Shown here one piece after another: positions 12,268-24,620 of a DNA stretch of 64,000 bases (position 1 is its first letter; every line of letters begins with the position of its first letter). The translations under genes were made by a program, and so were the position numbers. The notes beneath the pieces were generated by a model. That model did not search any database. It saw only the letters and a program-made list of their open reading frames with translations, and was not told where the DNA came from. Origin of the DNA: Epiperipatus broadwayi (taxonomy: Eukaryota; Onychophora; Udeonychophora; Euonychophora; Peripatidae); contig JAQFVV010000352.1 in NCBI GenBank assembly GCA_028023455.1, positions 591,001 to 655,000 of the forward strand, written 5' to 3'.

Positions 12268-14560
12268 TGTAACTGAAAAGAAAGAGAGGAGAGTGGGTGT
12301 GGAAGGATAAAAAAAGAAAAGGAAAAAAAAGAAAATGAAAATGAGAGAGATAAAAAAATGAAAAGAAGAAAAAGAAACAAAAATAAGAGAGAGAAAAATA
12401 AATAGAAAGGAAAAAGGTTACAAATTAGAAATGGAATTAGAGAGAAAAAATAGAAATAACTTGAAAACAATAATGAAATGGATGACATGATAGAAAAGAA
12501 ATGTGAAATAGAGATGAGAAATGATATGAAGATAAATGAAATGAGAGACTCTTAACTACTGGACTCAGTGGGGTTACAATAAAATTTAAGAAAAGAGATG
12601 ATGATGATTCAGAGATGTATAATCAGATAGAGACCAAATCCAATACTAATGCAATTATAACTATTATGGCATATTAATACTCTACTACTAAACCATACAA
12701 AAGATTATTTAAAATCATTAATTAATAGTCTTTGAATAGTCCTATCAACAGATCACACACACTCTGAATAAGAATAATGATACATGATTGTGGAAGATTA
12801 TCTTACTATATTATATCTAACAAGGTAATAAGAGTAAATAACCTCAGGGGTTCTAAAACGAAATCTCTTGTGCAAAATTAAAGTTTAAGTTGCCTATAAA
12901 ATAATTGCTGGGTGAATAAAACAAATGAGTGATATCTTGGCTGACTATAAAATAACCATATTATGTTCAATCTTAGAATAATAAACAAAACAAATCTTAA
13001 TCCACAAATTTAATGAATCAATTCAAATTTAAACTAATAATGGCCTATTATTCAAGACACTTCTTGAGCAAAGAAATGGCAAGGGTACTTTTTATGCCTT
13101 TCCCTTAAACATAGACAAGCTAATCAAGACCTCAAATGCAGATGGATTAAAATTATTTTGACATATAAGGTTTAGGATAATGATAGATAATGTGCAGTTA
13201 ATAGAAGATAATGTGCAGCTTTTAAAATAATAGTAAATAAAATATTCTTCTAATATACTAGTATTCTTAATCTCATATTGCACAATATTTAGTTTTAGAA
13301 GATACACTGATAATTTAAAATAAACTTTTAACTAAGCATTTAATTAAGTATCTGATATAATGCAATTATCTGTTATTGTGATTCAATCTAAGAATCACTT
13401 ACTTTAGCATAGCTTTATAATTTTAAAATCAATATCAAATATATTTAATTAACTTTATGATATATTTGTGGACTTTTGAATTGAAAATTTAATAAACTTT
13501 TAGAAACTTAAAATTTTGTGAACTTGGAAACCCAAGACAATAATATTTTCATATAAAAGTAAAACAAACAAAAACAAAACTTTTTGAAATAATAATAATT
13601 TAGTTTATTGAAAACAATAAAAAAATGTTTATAATTTAAATGGATACAAATATTGCCAATATAACGCTGGGACCTAATACAAGTATTTTGACTTGTGACA
13701 ACTTTATTCAGTTTCCAATAGTAAACAAATTCTTTAGCTACTGTTTTTAACTATTCCCTTAAAACTCTTTTACATTATTTATTCTAATAAGTAAACTAAT
13801 GAAATAATATAATTATACATAATAGAAGGCCAAGGCTATTCAATACTAAATTTTAATCTCTTTTAAACAATTAGAGATTTTAAAATCCTGAGCTTTAATT
13901 ATAATGTCTATATTTAATAAGCACCCTTCTACTTTTTAATTAAAAATTAATTCATAACACTATAGTGTTATCTAGTAATTAGACTAACACATAACTAGCT
14001 TAGTATTTGAAACCCTAAGATTAACTTTATAATTCTAAACTTAACAAACGCCAAGCTGGAATAAGCATATTCAGCGTATTTTTGAAAAATATCTTCATTA
14101 GTTACACTGACATATCTAATATTATAGCTAGTGATACATTTAAATCAGACTAAGCTATTTTCAAAAATTTAACTAAATTAGATGTATGGGGCATTCACTC
14201 ATCAGAGATCAGTTATACTCTTTTAAATAAATTTAGTTCACTTAAAACTATTACCCTCAATGTTTTAAAATTAAAAATAATATATAACAGACTTACAAAT
14301 CCAGCGGCGAAACTCTGGATGAAAATATTAAAATTAGTATGTGTGAATTGCCACTTATACCATATGCATATATTTAACATTCTTAAAAATATATAGAACT
14401 TATTGTTTGTAAGCTTGTAGTTGATAAAACTATCATATCAACATAATTCAAACATTGGCATACCGTCAATCCTTAATTAAGTTAACTTTCATTTTTATCA
14501 TTATTATTTTTTTTAAAAATCAGACAATTTCAAACAAAAGGTTAACCTAAGATAAATTTA
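12268..14560 (-). repeat. Gypsy-1 right LTR (5' LTR), internally deleted
   Basis: It begins TGTAACTGAAAAGAAAGAG like position 171 and follows the left LTR closely (for example CAGTGGGGTTACAATAAAATTTAAG near 12,567 and the GGGGCATTCACTCATCAGAG block near 14,187). At about 14,465 it jumps from the equivalent of about 3,150 to about 6,345 of the left copy, losing about 3.2 kb. It is cut at about 14,560 before the LTR terminus. It lacks the 776-bp insertion seen in the left LTR. Confidence 0.8.
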
Positions 14561-17500
14561 AAAAATCATCTGTAAGTTTTTATTAAAACAATATAACAGT
14601 ATTTTTTAGATGTAATTTAATTTTGTATTTCACTTATAAAAAATATTTTGAATTAGATGTTCATTAATACTTTATTGTTGTAGTTTTAAAAATTACTTTT
14701 AAACAATTAGTGCTACATCACCCATGTGTGAGAATATTTCTGTGCATGCAAAAATGACATGTAAACATAAGAAAAAAATTTAATTCTATTATTGATATAA
14801 AAAATAAGGCAATTGAATGAAAAAAAATATTTAAAATGAAATATTTAAAAGTTTAACAGAGAGGTATAACTTTTACTTTTATATTTATTACTATTGTGTT
14901 TATAAAATATCATTAAAATATTACATAATATTTGTTAATAATGAACTTTTGACTTTGCATCTGTGAGTCACATGGTTTGGTATATTAAGATCAATTACAT
15001 CAGTAACATCGATTACACAGCTGGTCTGTCAAGAATATTAAAGTGTAAAAAAATAATTTAATTGGTTTAAGCCAACTGATTGATAAAAAGTGAGCGTATT
15101 AAAGATTATTAGATAGAAGCATGAATCCAAAATTCAGAGGGGGCATATGTTATTTTTAATTCTACCTGTGGCTGGATCTTGCAATTTTTCTTTAATAAAA
15201 GTTATAATTTTATTTAAATATTTTATTTTTAAAAGTAAAAGTATGTTTAAAACAATTATTTAAAACCGTCTTGTGGTGCAAGGCTCAAGTTTAAAAAGGA
15301 AATCCATTTTCTGACATTTAAATCCCAATGGAAACATAAAATTATGGAAACAATGTTGGTAGGGAAGTTAGCATCTCTTATCTCATTTACATGTTATCTG
15401 TTTGTTTTTCTTTATGTGAAAATAAAATTAAAGCCTAAATTATTAATTATATATATGGCTAAACATGTTCTTGCAATAAACTCTTATAGCTGTAGGATAT
15501 TCATTATATATCCTATTAAATTAAAAATATACATGAAGAAGAAATTAAAAGACATTCAAACTTTTAAAATATTATAATGAAAATGCATCAGCATCTTCGT
15601 AAATTAGAATTGACCTTAGATTTAATACTTCATTATTGATACATGATCTATACATGTAAATATGCTCTTAACAGAATAATGTTTATGATGAAAATATGTA
15701 TTTTAATATAATAATTGTCATTTGTGCCCAGTAGTATGAAAATAAGTTATTTGGAAGTAGAACTTCAAAAGAATTTATAAATATTAATGATGAACTCGTG
15801 TCTATTAAATATATAATAAATTGTTATATTTGTCATTACTTATAAGTAATTTTATGATGGTTGATCTTAGTCTATAAACCGAGGAATGTCCTTAATTATA
15901 AACAAAGTCTAATCTTATGTTTAAAAGTAAAAAGAAATGTGTTTAAAAAAATACATTTTGAAATATTAAAAAAATGATGTTTAAAAAAAAGAGCTCTATT
16001 TTTTAAAAAAAATGTGTTTATCTAAAGGAGAACAGTGAGATTTAAATAAAACTATACATTATAATTATTCTGCAATTGAACCTAGGATTATAAATATATA
16101 AAAAAAAATGTATTCAACTGAAGAATTTATTTTTCCAATGCCCGCTTATGCTTATGCTATTTTATTATTTTAATATTTAAAATTATCTTTAATAATAAAA
16201 TAAAGTGAAAGTGTTTATTTAAAGAACTATTGAACATTTTTGTCTTGGAAATTATAGCCATGTTTATAAATATTTTGACTGAAGCTTCAAATTCGGATAG
16301 ATAACTTAACCTGGATAAATTTTCTACATATTTTTAAATAGAAAAACCATTACAGAGCTGAAATATAAACTTAAGTTAATGTATTTTTTTATTGTCTATT
16401 TTATTGGTTTTTTTTAAAAAAGGAAACCATAAAAATATTTATGCTATATATTTTGTATAAAACTTTTTGCATAAACATACTGGCAAACAAGAGTTATAAT
16501 TTTAAAACTTAATGGGCTTATGTTAATGAGCAAATATTTTGCCATTTTCATATCAATTTTGTTTTATTTATTAAGCATTTCACAAGTTAGTTTATATTAA
16601 ATAAAATATTTATAGAGAAGTAAAAATATCACAGTCTTAGCTTATTGTAGGTGGAATGTTTCACTCAGTTTTATTTTAAATTTACCAAAGAAGTTTATCA
16701 CAGAGTATCCATTTATTTGTTTTATGAATGTTATATTAATAATAACTACAAATATTTTTTTTATATATGCATCGAGAAATAAATATTCTCACATTTGATT
16801 TGCAATTTTTTTTTTAAAGTCCACTATTCATTATATTTAGTATTGAATATTTTATTATGTGTGCATTGCCTATAATTTTATATGCATTTAATTTTAAAGT
16901 ATTTCTCATAGTAGTCACTTGACAGTGTGTTTTGTTGGTTTAAACATTGAATATATGTTTTGTATTTTTAAACTTCTTAGGAAAATTGTAGTTAATTATG
17001 GTGAAGTATATATCTTGCTATTAGTTAGTAATTGTTAGCCTCATAGAGTTAGGCTCAATTAATAATTTTGAGTATGTTTTATGGAGTAGACAAGGTCATC
17101 CATCCTTATTGTATTGTATTTCCATGAATTGATAGTGCTTCTTCCCAAAAGAGGGTTATTGTATTGTATTTTTCAGTGATGATGATCACATTTATAAGCA
17201 TTGGAAATCCCATGAGAGAGGATCATGCTTTTCTGGTGTGTCTTTCGTTTCCAGATACAGTGCACACAAGGTCCAGGTATCTTAGTTTCTGCCTCAAAGT
17301 TAGGTATTTTTGAAAGCCACCATATGTTTTTCTAGCTCTGAGTAGCCTATAGCCTATTATTTTTATATTTTAGCCTATCATTCATGACAATGTAATGCTA
17401 ATTCCACCACAGTAGGTGATTTTGCATTTGTTTTAGATTAGTGATGACAAGATATGTGTGTTTGAGGAACTTTTATTCTTCAGAAAATAATAGCTATTTT

Positions 17501-19715
17501 TAATGCTTATAGGTATATCAATGTTTGAATTGTGTTGATATGATAGTTTTATCATCCACAAGCTAACTAACAATAAGTTCTATTTATTTTTAAATATGGT
17601 AAATATATGCAAATGATATAAGTGGCTATTCACACATATTAATTTAATTATTTTCATCCAGAGTTTCACAGCTGGATTTGTAAGTCTGTTATATTTTTTA
17701 ATTTTAAAACATTGAGGGTAATAGTTTTATGGGGACTAAATTTATTCAAAAAAGTATAACTGATCTCTGATGAGTGAATGCCCCATACATCTAATTTAGT
17801 TTAAGTTTTAAATTAGCTTAATTTGATTTAAATATATTACTAGCTATAATATTAGTTATATCAGTGTAACTGGCAATAATATTTTTTTTTCAAAAATATG
17901 CTGAATATGCTTATTCCAGTTTAGCATTTGTTAAGCTCAGGATTATAAAGTTAAGCTTAGGGTTTCAAATACAATCCTAGTTGTGTGTGTTATTCTGATT
18001 ACTAGAAGACACCATAGTGTTATGAATTATTTTAATTAAAATTAGAAGTGTGCGTATTAAATACAGATATTATAGTTAAAGTCCAAAAATTTTAAAATCT
18101 CTAATTGTTTAAAAGATATTAAAATTCAGTATTGAATAACCTTTGCCTTCTATTATGTACAATTATATCATTTTATTAGTTTATTTATCAGAACAAACAA
18201 TGTAAAAGAGTAGAGATATTCAATAACAGTAGCTAAAGAAGTTGTATATTACTATAAATCCAAATAAAGTTTTCTAAGGTCAGAATACTTATATTAGGTC
18301 CCAATGCTATATTGGCAATGCTTGTATTACATTTAAATTATAATCATTTTCTTATTTTTCTCAATAAAATAACTTATTATTATTTTAAAAAGTTTTGACT
18401 TGTTTGTTTTACTTTTATATGAAAATATTATTGTTTTTGGTTTCCAGTTTCCAAAGTTTATTAAATCTTCAATTCAAAAGTTCACAAATATATCATAAAG
18501 ATAATTAAATATATTTGATATTGGTTTTAAAATTATAAAGCCATGCTAAAGTAAGTGATTCTCAAGTTGAATCACAATAACAGATAATTGTGTTATATTA
18601 GATACTTAATTAAATGCATTGTTAAAAGTTTATATAAAATTATCAGTATATCTTCTCAAACTAAAGATTATGCAATATGAGATTAAGAATATTAGTACAT
18701 TAAAATAATATTTTATTTACTATTATTTTAAAAGCTGCACATTGTGTATCATTATCTTAAATTTTATATATTTAAAAAAAAAAATTAATCCATCTGCATT
18801 TGAGGTCTTGAGTAGGTTGTCTGTGAGTATAGGAAAAGCATAAATAGTAACCTTGTCCTTTTCTTTGCTCAAGTAATGTCTTGGATAATAGGCCATTATT
18901 AGTTTAAATTTAATTTGACTCATTAAATTTGTGAATTAATATTTGTTTTGTTTATTAGTCTAAGATTGAATATAATATAGTTTTTTTATGGTCACCTAAT
19001 ATATCACTCATTTGTTTTATTCACCCAGCAATTATTTTATAGGCAACTTAAACTTTAATTTTGCCCAAGAGTTTTAGTTTTAGAATCCCTGAGGTTATTT
19101 ACTCTTGTTGCCTTGTTAGATATAATTTAGTAAGATAATCTTTCACAATCAAGGTATCATTATTGTTATTCAGAGTGTGTGTGACTGTCGATAGGACTAT
19201 TCTAATAACAATTAATGATTTTAAATAAACTTTTATATGGTTTAGTAGTAGAGTATTAATATTCCATAATAGTTATAGTTGCATTAGTACATCTCTGAAT
19301 CATCATTATCTCTTTACTTAAACTTTATTGTAACCCCACTGAGTCAAGTCATTAAAAGTCTCACATTTCATTTCATTTTCTTTTCATATCATTTTCATCT
19401 CTCTTTTACATTTCTTTTATCATCTCACCCATTTCAAATCCTTTCAATTCATTTTTCTTCTCTTTCCATCTCTCTCCACCCCATATCTAATTCTATTCCT
19501 ATCATTTCTTCTATCAGCTCATCCATTTTAAATCAATTATTTCTATTTTTCTCTCTCTCTTATCATTTTCTTTTCATATTTTCTTCTCTCTCTCTAATTC
19601 CATTTCTATTCCTTTCATTTCTTTTCCTCCTCTCTTTTTCCTTCTCTCAAATTATTTCTTTTGTCTCTCTCTTCCATTATCATTTCTCTCTCTAATTCCA
19701 TTATTCTTTTACACT
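14561..19715 (+). repeat. Inverted Gypsy-1 LTR copy
   Basis: Reverse complement of the Gypsy-1 LTR, from the equivalent of about 6,140 back to the GA-rich start. Landmarks run in reverse order: the GTCTGTCAAGAATATT block at about 15,030, CTGTGGCTGGATCTTG at about 15,168, CACCACAGTAGGTGAT at about 17,405, CTGATGAGTGAATGCCCC at about 17,768, CCCCACTGAGTCAAG at about 19,335, then a CT-rich stretch 19,350-19,710 that mirrors the GA-rich LTR start. The TGTAACC terminus itself is missing. Short frames in it are LTR noise. Confidence 0.8.
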
Positions 19716-19721
19716 CACTAG

Positions 19722-20289
19722 TCTTGACAGACCAACTGTGTAATCGATTTTACTGATGTAATTGATCTTACTATACCAAACCACATTTCCTCACAGCTGC
19801 AAAGTCAAAATTTCATTATTAATAAATATGTAATATTTTTAATGATATTTTATAAACACAATAGTAATAAATATAAAATTTAAAGTTATACCTCTCTATT
19901 AAACTTTTAAATATTTCATTTTAAATAATTTTAGTCATTCATTAGCTTTATTATTTTTAGCAATATTGGAATTATTTTTTTTCTTCTTATGTTTACATTT
20001 CATTTTTGCATGCACAGAAATATTCTCACATATGGGTGACCTCACACTAATTGTTTACTACAACAATAAAGTATTAATGAACATCTAATTCAAAATATTT
20101 TTTATAAGTGAAACTCTAAATTAAATTACATCTAATAAATACTGTTATATTGTTTTAATAAAAACTTAACAGATTATTTTTTAAAATTTATTATTTATTT
20201 CAACTTATTTATAATATATAATTATTATCATTTAGACATTAAATGAATTATACAGCAGTTATTTTAAAATACATTTAATATTATTTATC
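19722..20289 (-). repeat. Gypsy-1 LTR fragment D, direct
   Basis: It starts TCTTGACAGACCAACTGTG and follows the left LTR from about 5,643 to about 6,245. It matches the inverted block at 14,561-15,050 more closely than the left LTR; both share CCTCT(C/G)T(A/G)TTAAAC and AACATCTAATTCAAAATATTTTTTATAAGTG-type variants. The two therefore form an inverted duplication about 4.7 kb apart. Confidence 0.75.
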
Positions 20290-20295
20290 AAAATA

Positions 20296-21105
20296 TTAAT
20301 CCATTAAGCTTTCTGGGTGTTTTTTGGGAGGGACTTCCTTTGTTATACTTTTTATTTGGCTTTGGGATGAAAGGAAGTAAAACGAAAACATTACTGTTAT
20401 ATTTAGTTTGTGCTTTAATGAAGACAAAACCTAACCCTAAGATGTAATACTTTTTATTTATTGTTTGAAATGCAGCATTTCAAAAAATTCAAATAAAAAC
20501 TGCTGTACACATTCCATTCGATAAGTTTTAAAGTTTATACAGCTTTTTATGGACACACATGCACACAACAAATAAGAATTAAAAGAAAATAACTAATAAA
20601 CAGACATTTAATCAAAAATTGATACGCAAACAAATGAAGACAAAAGACTAGTCATTTCTTTAGGTTTTGTGTTTATTTATAATCAATAATAAATAAAAAA
20701 AACACAAATTCAAGTTAAACTGTCGAAGATCTTGGAATGGCAATCTTGCCAAGTATGGCTCTGAACAAGTCCTTCCCTTTGTAGAGGCGCCAATACATAA
20801 ATCCAGCCATGTAGTCAGGAAGGCAATGGCAAGATGTGCATGTGTGTCCATAAAAAGCTTTATAAACTTTAAAACTTATGGAATGGAATGTGTATAGCAG
20901 TTTTTATTCGAACTTTTTGAAATGCCACATTTCAAACAATAAATAAAAAGTGTTGCATCTTAGTGTTAGGTTTTGTCTTCATTAAAGCACAAACTAAATG
21001 TAACAGTAATGTTTTTTGTTTTACTTCCTTTAATCTCAAAGTGAAATAAAAAATAATAACAAAGGAAGCCCCTCCCAAAAATACACAGAAAACTTAATGG
21101 ATTAA
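20296..21105. mobile_element. Foldback MITE with ~271-bp terminal inverted repeats
   Basis: The left arm 20,296-20,566 (TTAATCCATTAAGC...) and right arm 20,834-21,105 (...CTTAATGGATTAA) are reverse complements over nearly their whole length, with small indels. Both ends are flanked by TA (20,294-20,295 and 21,106-21,107), the target duplication of Tc1/mariner-type elements. The 267-bp loop is less AT-rich (20,700-20,850) and has a 63-codon minus frame with no recognised transposase motif. It is non-autonomous, inserted in or at the end of LTR fragment D. Confidence 0.85.
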
Positions 21106-21113
21106 TAGTTTGA

Positions 21114-21440
21114 GAAAATGCATATATATATAAATTATTTGATTTTTAATCATATATTATAACACAGCAAATGTACAATCACTTTTTCTTTTAAAATGTA
21201 TATATTATCCAATAATATCAACAAATTAAAAATCTTTATCCTTTTTCTTTTCAAAAACTTTATTTTTTTATATCAATACTGAACATATTTATATAATACA
21301 TAACTCCGAAAATGACTGTAAGAAGATAAAAAACAGTTGAAACATTGGAGTTTTGTATTATATAAATATATGTTTAGTATTGATTTAAGAAAATAAAGTT
21401 TTTGAAAAGGAGAAGGATTTTTAATTTGTTAATATTATTG
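21114..21440. repeat. Repeat R, inverted then direct copy
   Basis: 21,114-21,290 is the reverse complement of 1-170. 21,355-21,440 is a direct copy of 1-85. The two face each other around a small structured core (21,303-21,357: AACTCC / GGAGTT and ACTGT / ACAGT stems with TGAAAC between). Only flanking sequence is present here, with no gene. Confidence 0.8.
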
Positions 21441-21577
21441 ACTTATAATTTAAAATGAGAAAATGTAATATTTTCCTTTTTTAAAAAAAATACTTTCACT
21501 TTCTAAAAAAAATACGCTCGTTGATTTTAAAAACGTAGAGATTAATTTCCCTGCTGCAAAACTTGAAACACCAATAT

Positions 21578-21587
21578 GTCACGTGAC
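21578..21587 (+). promoter_or_regulatory. Palindromic E-box GTCACGTGAC, likely core of a host promoter
   Basis: A perfect 10-bp palindrome containing CACGTG lies 130 bp upstream of the ATG at 21,717. This is the preferred form of USF/MITF-TFE type bHLH-zip factors. The surrounding 21,510-21,720 is richer in CpG than its neighbours (ACGCTCG, AACGTAG, GACCCGAG, TTTACGC, AACGAAC, ATGCGATC), as expected near an active start site. No TATA box is evident at a convincing distance. Confidence 0.5.
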
Positions 21588-21716
21588 CCGAGTTCTGGAA
21601 ATTTCTTTATAGTAGAAATGGTACCAAAAATGTTTACGCTAGTTTTTCAGTTTCTATCTACATTTCAAATTTGTTTGTAAGTTATTTTAAAAATAACGAA
21701 CTTTAAGTGAAAGAAA

Positions 21717-21862
21717 ATGCGATCAATAGATGGGAAAAAATTAATAGATAAATCCCATATTTTGTCACTAATGGAGAGATCTAGAATGGCCAAGTGTCAT
21801 TTTGCAAGGATGAAAAAATTCAACGATCTTCTGAATGATCAACTAACTATCGAGGGAAATTG
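21717..21862 (+). CDS. First coding exon of an unrecognised host gene
   Basis: From ATG at 21,717 the frame reads MRSIDGKKLIDKS, then a hydrophilic stretch with RMAKCHFARMKKFNDLL, to the donor TTG|GTAATC at 21,863. The 48 complete codons end in split phase 2. The composition (mixed, codon-like, less AT-biased) stands out from the surrounding AT-rich DNA, and the promoter-like region lies just upstream. Without the splice the frame would stop at once at the TAA overlapping the donor. I do not recognise the protein. It may belong to the same gene as the lysine-rich exon at 29,543, but the reading phases require at least one exon that I could not place. Confidence 0.5.
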
Positions 21863-22394
21863 GTAATCTATTTTGATTATTTTGAAATTCTATTTTCTAT
21901 TTTGATTACTTTATTTCTATTTTGTTGATTTTCTACATGTGCTATGTAATAGAGTAACTTATTAACTGAATTTAAACTCTAATGACGCTATTGATTATAT
22001 TCTGTGATAAAATTCAGAGCAAAGGCTGTAGTAATTATAGGCTAATACGGACATTGATTACTTAATATGTATTAGTCTGTTATTAAGGTTATTATTATAT
22101 CTGTTAGTTAGATAACTGAGAGTGATTCTTGGTAATCTATTTTAATTATTTTGAAATTCTTTTTTCTCTTCTGATTATTTTATTTTTATTTTGTTGACTT
22201 TATATATGTATGATGTAATAGAGTAACATATTAACGGAATTTAAACTCTAATGATGCTATTGATTATATTCTGTAATAAAATTCAGTGTAAAGGCTGTAG
22301 TAATTATAGGTTAATATGAACATTGATTACTTAATATGTATTAGTCTGTTATTAAGGTTATTATTATATTTGTTAGATAACTGAGAGTTATTCT
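21863..22394. repeat. Two-copy tandem duplication (269 + ~263 bp) in the first intron
   Basis: Copy 1 (21,863-22,131) and copy 2 (22,132-22,394) match almost base for base (GTAATCTATTTT, TAAACTCTAATGA, GGCTGTAGTAATTATAGG, ATGTATTAGTCTGTTATTAAGG). Both begin with the same GGTAATCTAT donor word, so a second donor-like site lies 269 bp downstream of the first. No coding capacity. Confidence 0.9.
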
Positions 22395-24558
22395 TTTTTA
22401 GCAAATTTTCCGACACTTCCCATGCTGTTGTTTTTGCATTTTATAACTACTTTTATTTTTTAAATTGCTATGAGCTCGTTATCTACATTTAATGTGAATT
22501 ATTACACTCCCCATCGTTAGTGTTGAAAGTCAGAGTAATTGTTTTCAAATGTCCTGTATTACTGCCATTAATTTGTCATTGTTAATTTTTTTTTTGACAT
22601 TTAGTATGTTTTTGTTCAATTTTGTAAGCTTTTATTATATATTTTTTTTCATTTATTTCATAAGATTTTGAAAATAGCATTCATAATTTGCATTTTACTT
22701 ATATTTCATTGAAATCTTCATACAGGTGGGGGGGTGTAAACATTTTTTGCCTCAGACATTCTAGTCAATTTTTGATATAAATTTAAGTTTCAGCGATTTT
22801 GAGCCATTATTGTTTTCCTGTGGGGGGGGGGAGTCCAAATTTTTATTTCAATGATTTTGAGCCATTTTTGTTTTTAGGAATTTATCACATACAGGGTTCT
22901 TGGTGGGTCTGCAGCATCACCTGGTGGCTTGTCCAGTGGGTGAAAACACTACCCTTTTATTTAAGCTTTAAATTATTTTACTAAGTAAATAAACTTTCAT
23001 TCATTAGTATTATAACTGTACTGATTGTCTGTGTCACTATATATATATATATAAACCTGATTTTGGGTCTCATTTCTTCCTGATCACCAGACATACATTA
23101 AATAATTAATTCTTGTGAGGTTTGGGGAGTAAGTCACTTGGTAATAATCTGGAGGAGTAAGCAAGGTCCGAATGCCCTCTACCTATATCTCTAGGTTAGG
23201 TTAAAACAGCTCTACTTTTTTTACCATTACAATCCATTGTAAGAATTAAATATGTATTACCTTATGTCAATATCATCTTATTACTTTTTATTGTTTATAA
23301 AAAAATAATTTCAATTTATCATTATTTAAAGTGATATATTATCAAAATATGTATTAAATCTGCTGACTTTTTGGCAATATTATTTTATTATTAAAATACA
23401 TATTTGGCTTCAAAACAAAATCATTTGTTTACATTATTTCTGTTTTTTTATTTTTATTTTTACAAAATTGATATTTTTTTTTGATTAATGTTTTTTATTG
23501 AATTTATATTTCCTAACAACAATTGTAAAAAAAAAAAAAATAGAAAGAAAAAATACTAATAAAAAAAAGAAACAAAATACGAACAACGAAAAGGGAATAA
23601 TGACATTATGTATTGGGTGAAAGTAACTACTAATGCATTAAACTATAATCAGCTGTGTTTCATACTGTTTCTAGCATGTTGATGCAATAACTGAATGTTT
23701 AGCTTGGAATAAACTTGATTTTTTTGAAAATATCATTATATGATTATGTGAATTTTATGAAGGTTAATTCATTTATAAAATGTATTACATATATTAATTA
23801 CTGTTCTATTATTTTTTTGTTTTCACTGATGTAATTAGATAAAACAAGCTATTTTTTTCTCTTTTCTTGTTTATGTTAAAAATAATGGTTTAACATAGAA
23901 ACATTCTTTTCTTTTGCTTCTGCATATCATATTCAGTTGTAAAATTCAAACAGATTATAAATAAATAAACGCCTATATAAAATATCTTACAAATATTGAA
24001 CTCCTACCAAATGAGTTCTCTTTTCAATATTCGTAATAAAAGTTTCTTGTAGTGAAATCATTTTATGCTTCTTATCATATTCTTTTGTTAAAATTATATA
24101 GCCTTGTAGATAAAATACATAATACATTACGGTTGATCAATGAAACAAGAGTAACATAAATAAATAGCCAATAACACAAGTAAGCTAAAAAATAAATAAC
24201 TCAGTCAAGACAATTCTTCACAAAGGTTTCTTTCAATCGTTGTTCCATTTTAGAAAGTATAAAATTGTTTCCAAGTCATATTTTGTATAATAAATCACAT
24301 GGTTATAAATTGTTAACCATAATGCATGTTATAGACCATTTTCAGAGTGCAGTCAGGTGAGCCTCAAACTCAGAGTTAGAAGCTACTATTTTTGATAATA
24401 ATAATGAATCTGGAAGTGATACATTTATTTAGACCCACTAGTTATTTCCTAGAAATAATTATGCATTTATAATCTTATCAGCTGTAGCATACTATAATTG
24501 TTGAAGAATGTATTTGTTTTCAAGATTGTTATAATTTACTTTTAATCTGAATTTTTAG
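22395..24558. other. Probable intron, mostly unassigned
   Basis: AT-rich with one contrasting island at 22,720-23,230. The island has two G-runs (GTGGGGGGG near 22,727 and a nine- or ten-G run near 22,820), a duplicated GATTTTGAGCCATT word, TCTGCAGCATCACCTGGTGG, an AATAAA near 22,988 followed by a GT-rich patch, and GGGGAGTAAGTC / GGAGGAGTAAGC near 23,130. The island may be an old insertion or an alternative terminal exon; a frame 22,875-22,970 after TTTTTAG is open for about 30 codons. Nothing is recognised. Confidence 0.35.
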
Positions 24559-24620
24559 ACCGGATTTTATGTGAATGATGTTATTGAAAAAATTTGCCAA
24601 CAATTTTTGGAATTGAAAAC
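24559..24620 (+). CDS. Possible small internal exon
   Basis: After the acceptor AATTTTTAG (AG at 24,557-24,558) one frame is open for 20 codons, reading TGFYVNDVIEKICQQFLELK, and ends at a possible donor AAAAC|GTAGAT. The other two frames stop early. Joined directly to the exon ending at 21,862 it would create a stop, and its end phase does not fit the exon at 29,543. At least one more exon is needed on each side, or this is not an exon. Confidence 0.3.

Noticed and set aside
12231-12488. Phe/Ser/Leu-rich minus-strand frame
   Set aside because: Reading of the GA-rich LTR start (TC-rich on the minus strand). Not conserved in the other LTR copies.
17768-17800. CTGATGAGTGAATGCC resembling a hammerhead core
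   Set aside because: No GAAA core, no closing stems and no GUH cleavage site follow. It is part of the inverted LTR.
20660-20851. 63-codon frame in the MITE loop as a transposase remnant
   Set aside because: No DDE/D motif or helix-turn-helix pattern visible. Part of it is read from the inverted arm.
21303-21357. Hammerhead-like fold between the R repeats (AACTCC/GGAGTT, ACTGT/ACAGT, TGAAAC)
   Set aside because: The CUGAnGA half is absent (GAAAATG instead) and stem III cannot form. At best a decayed relic.
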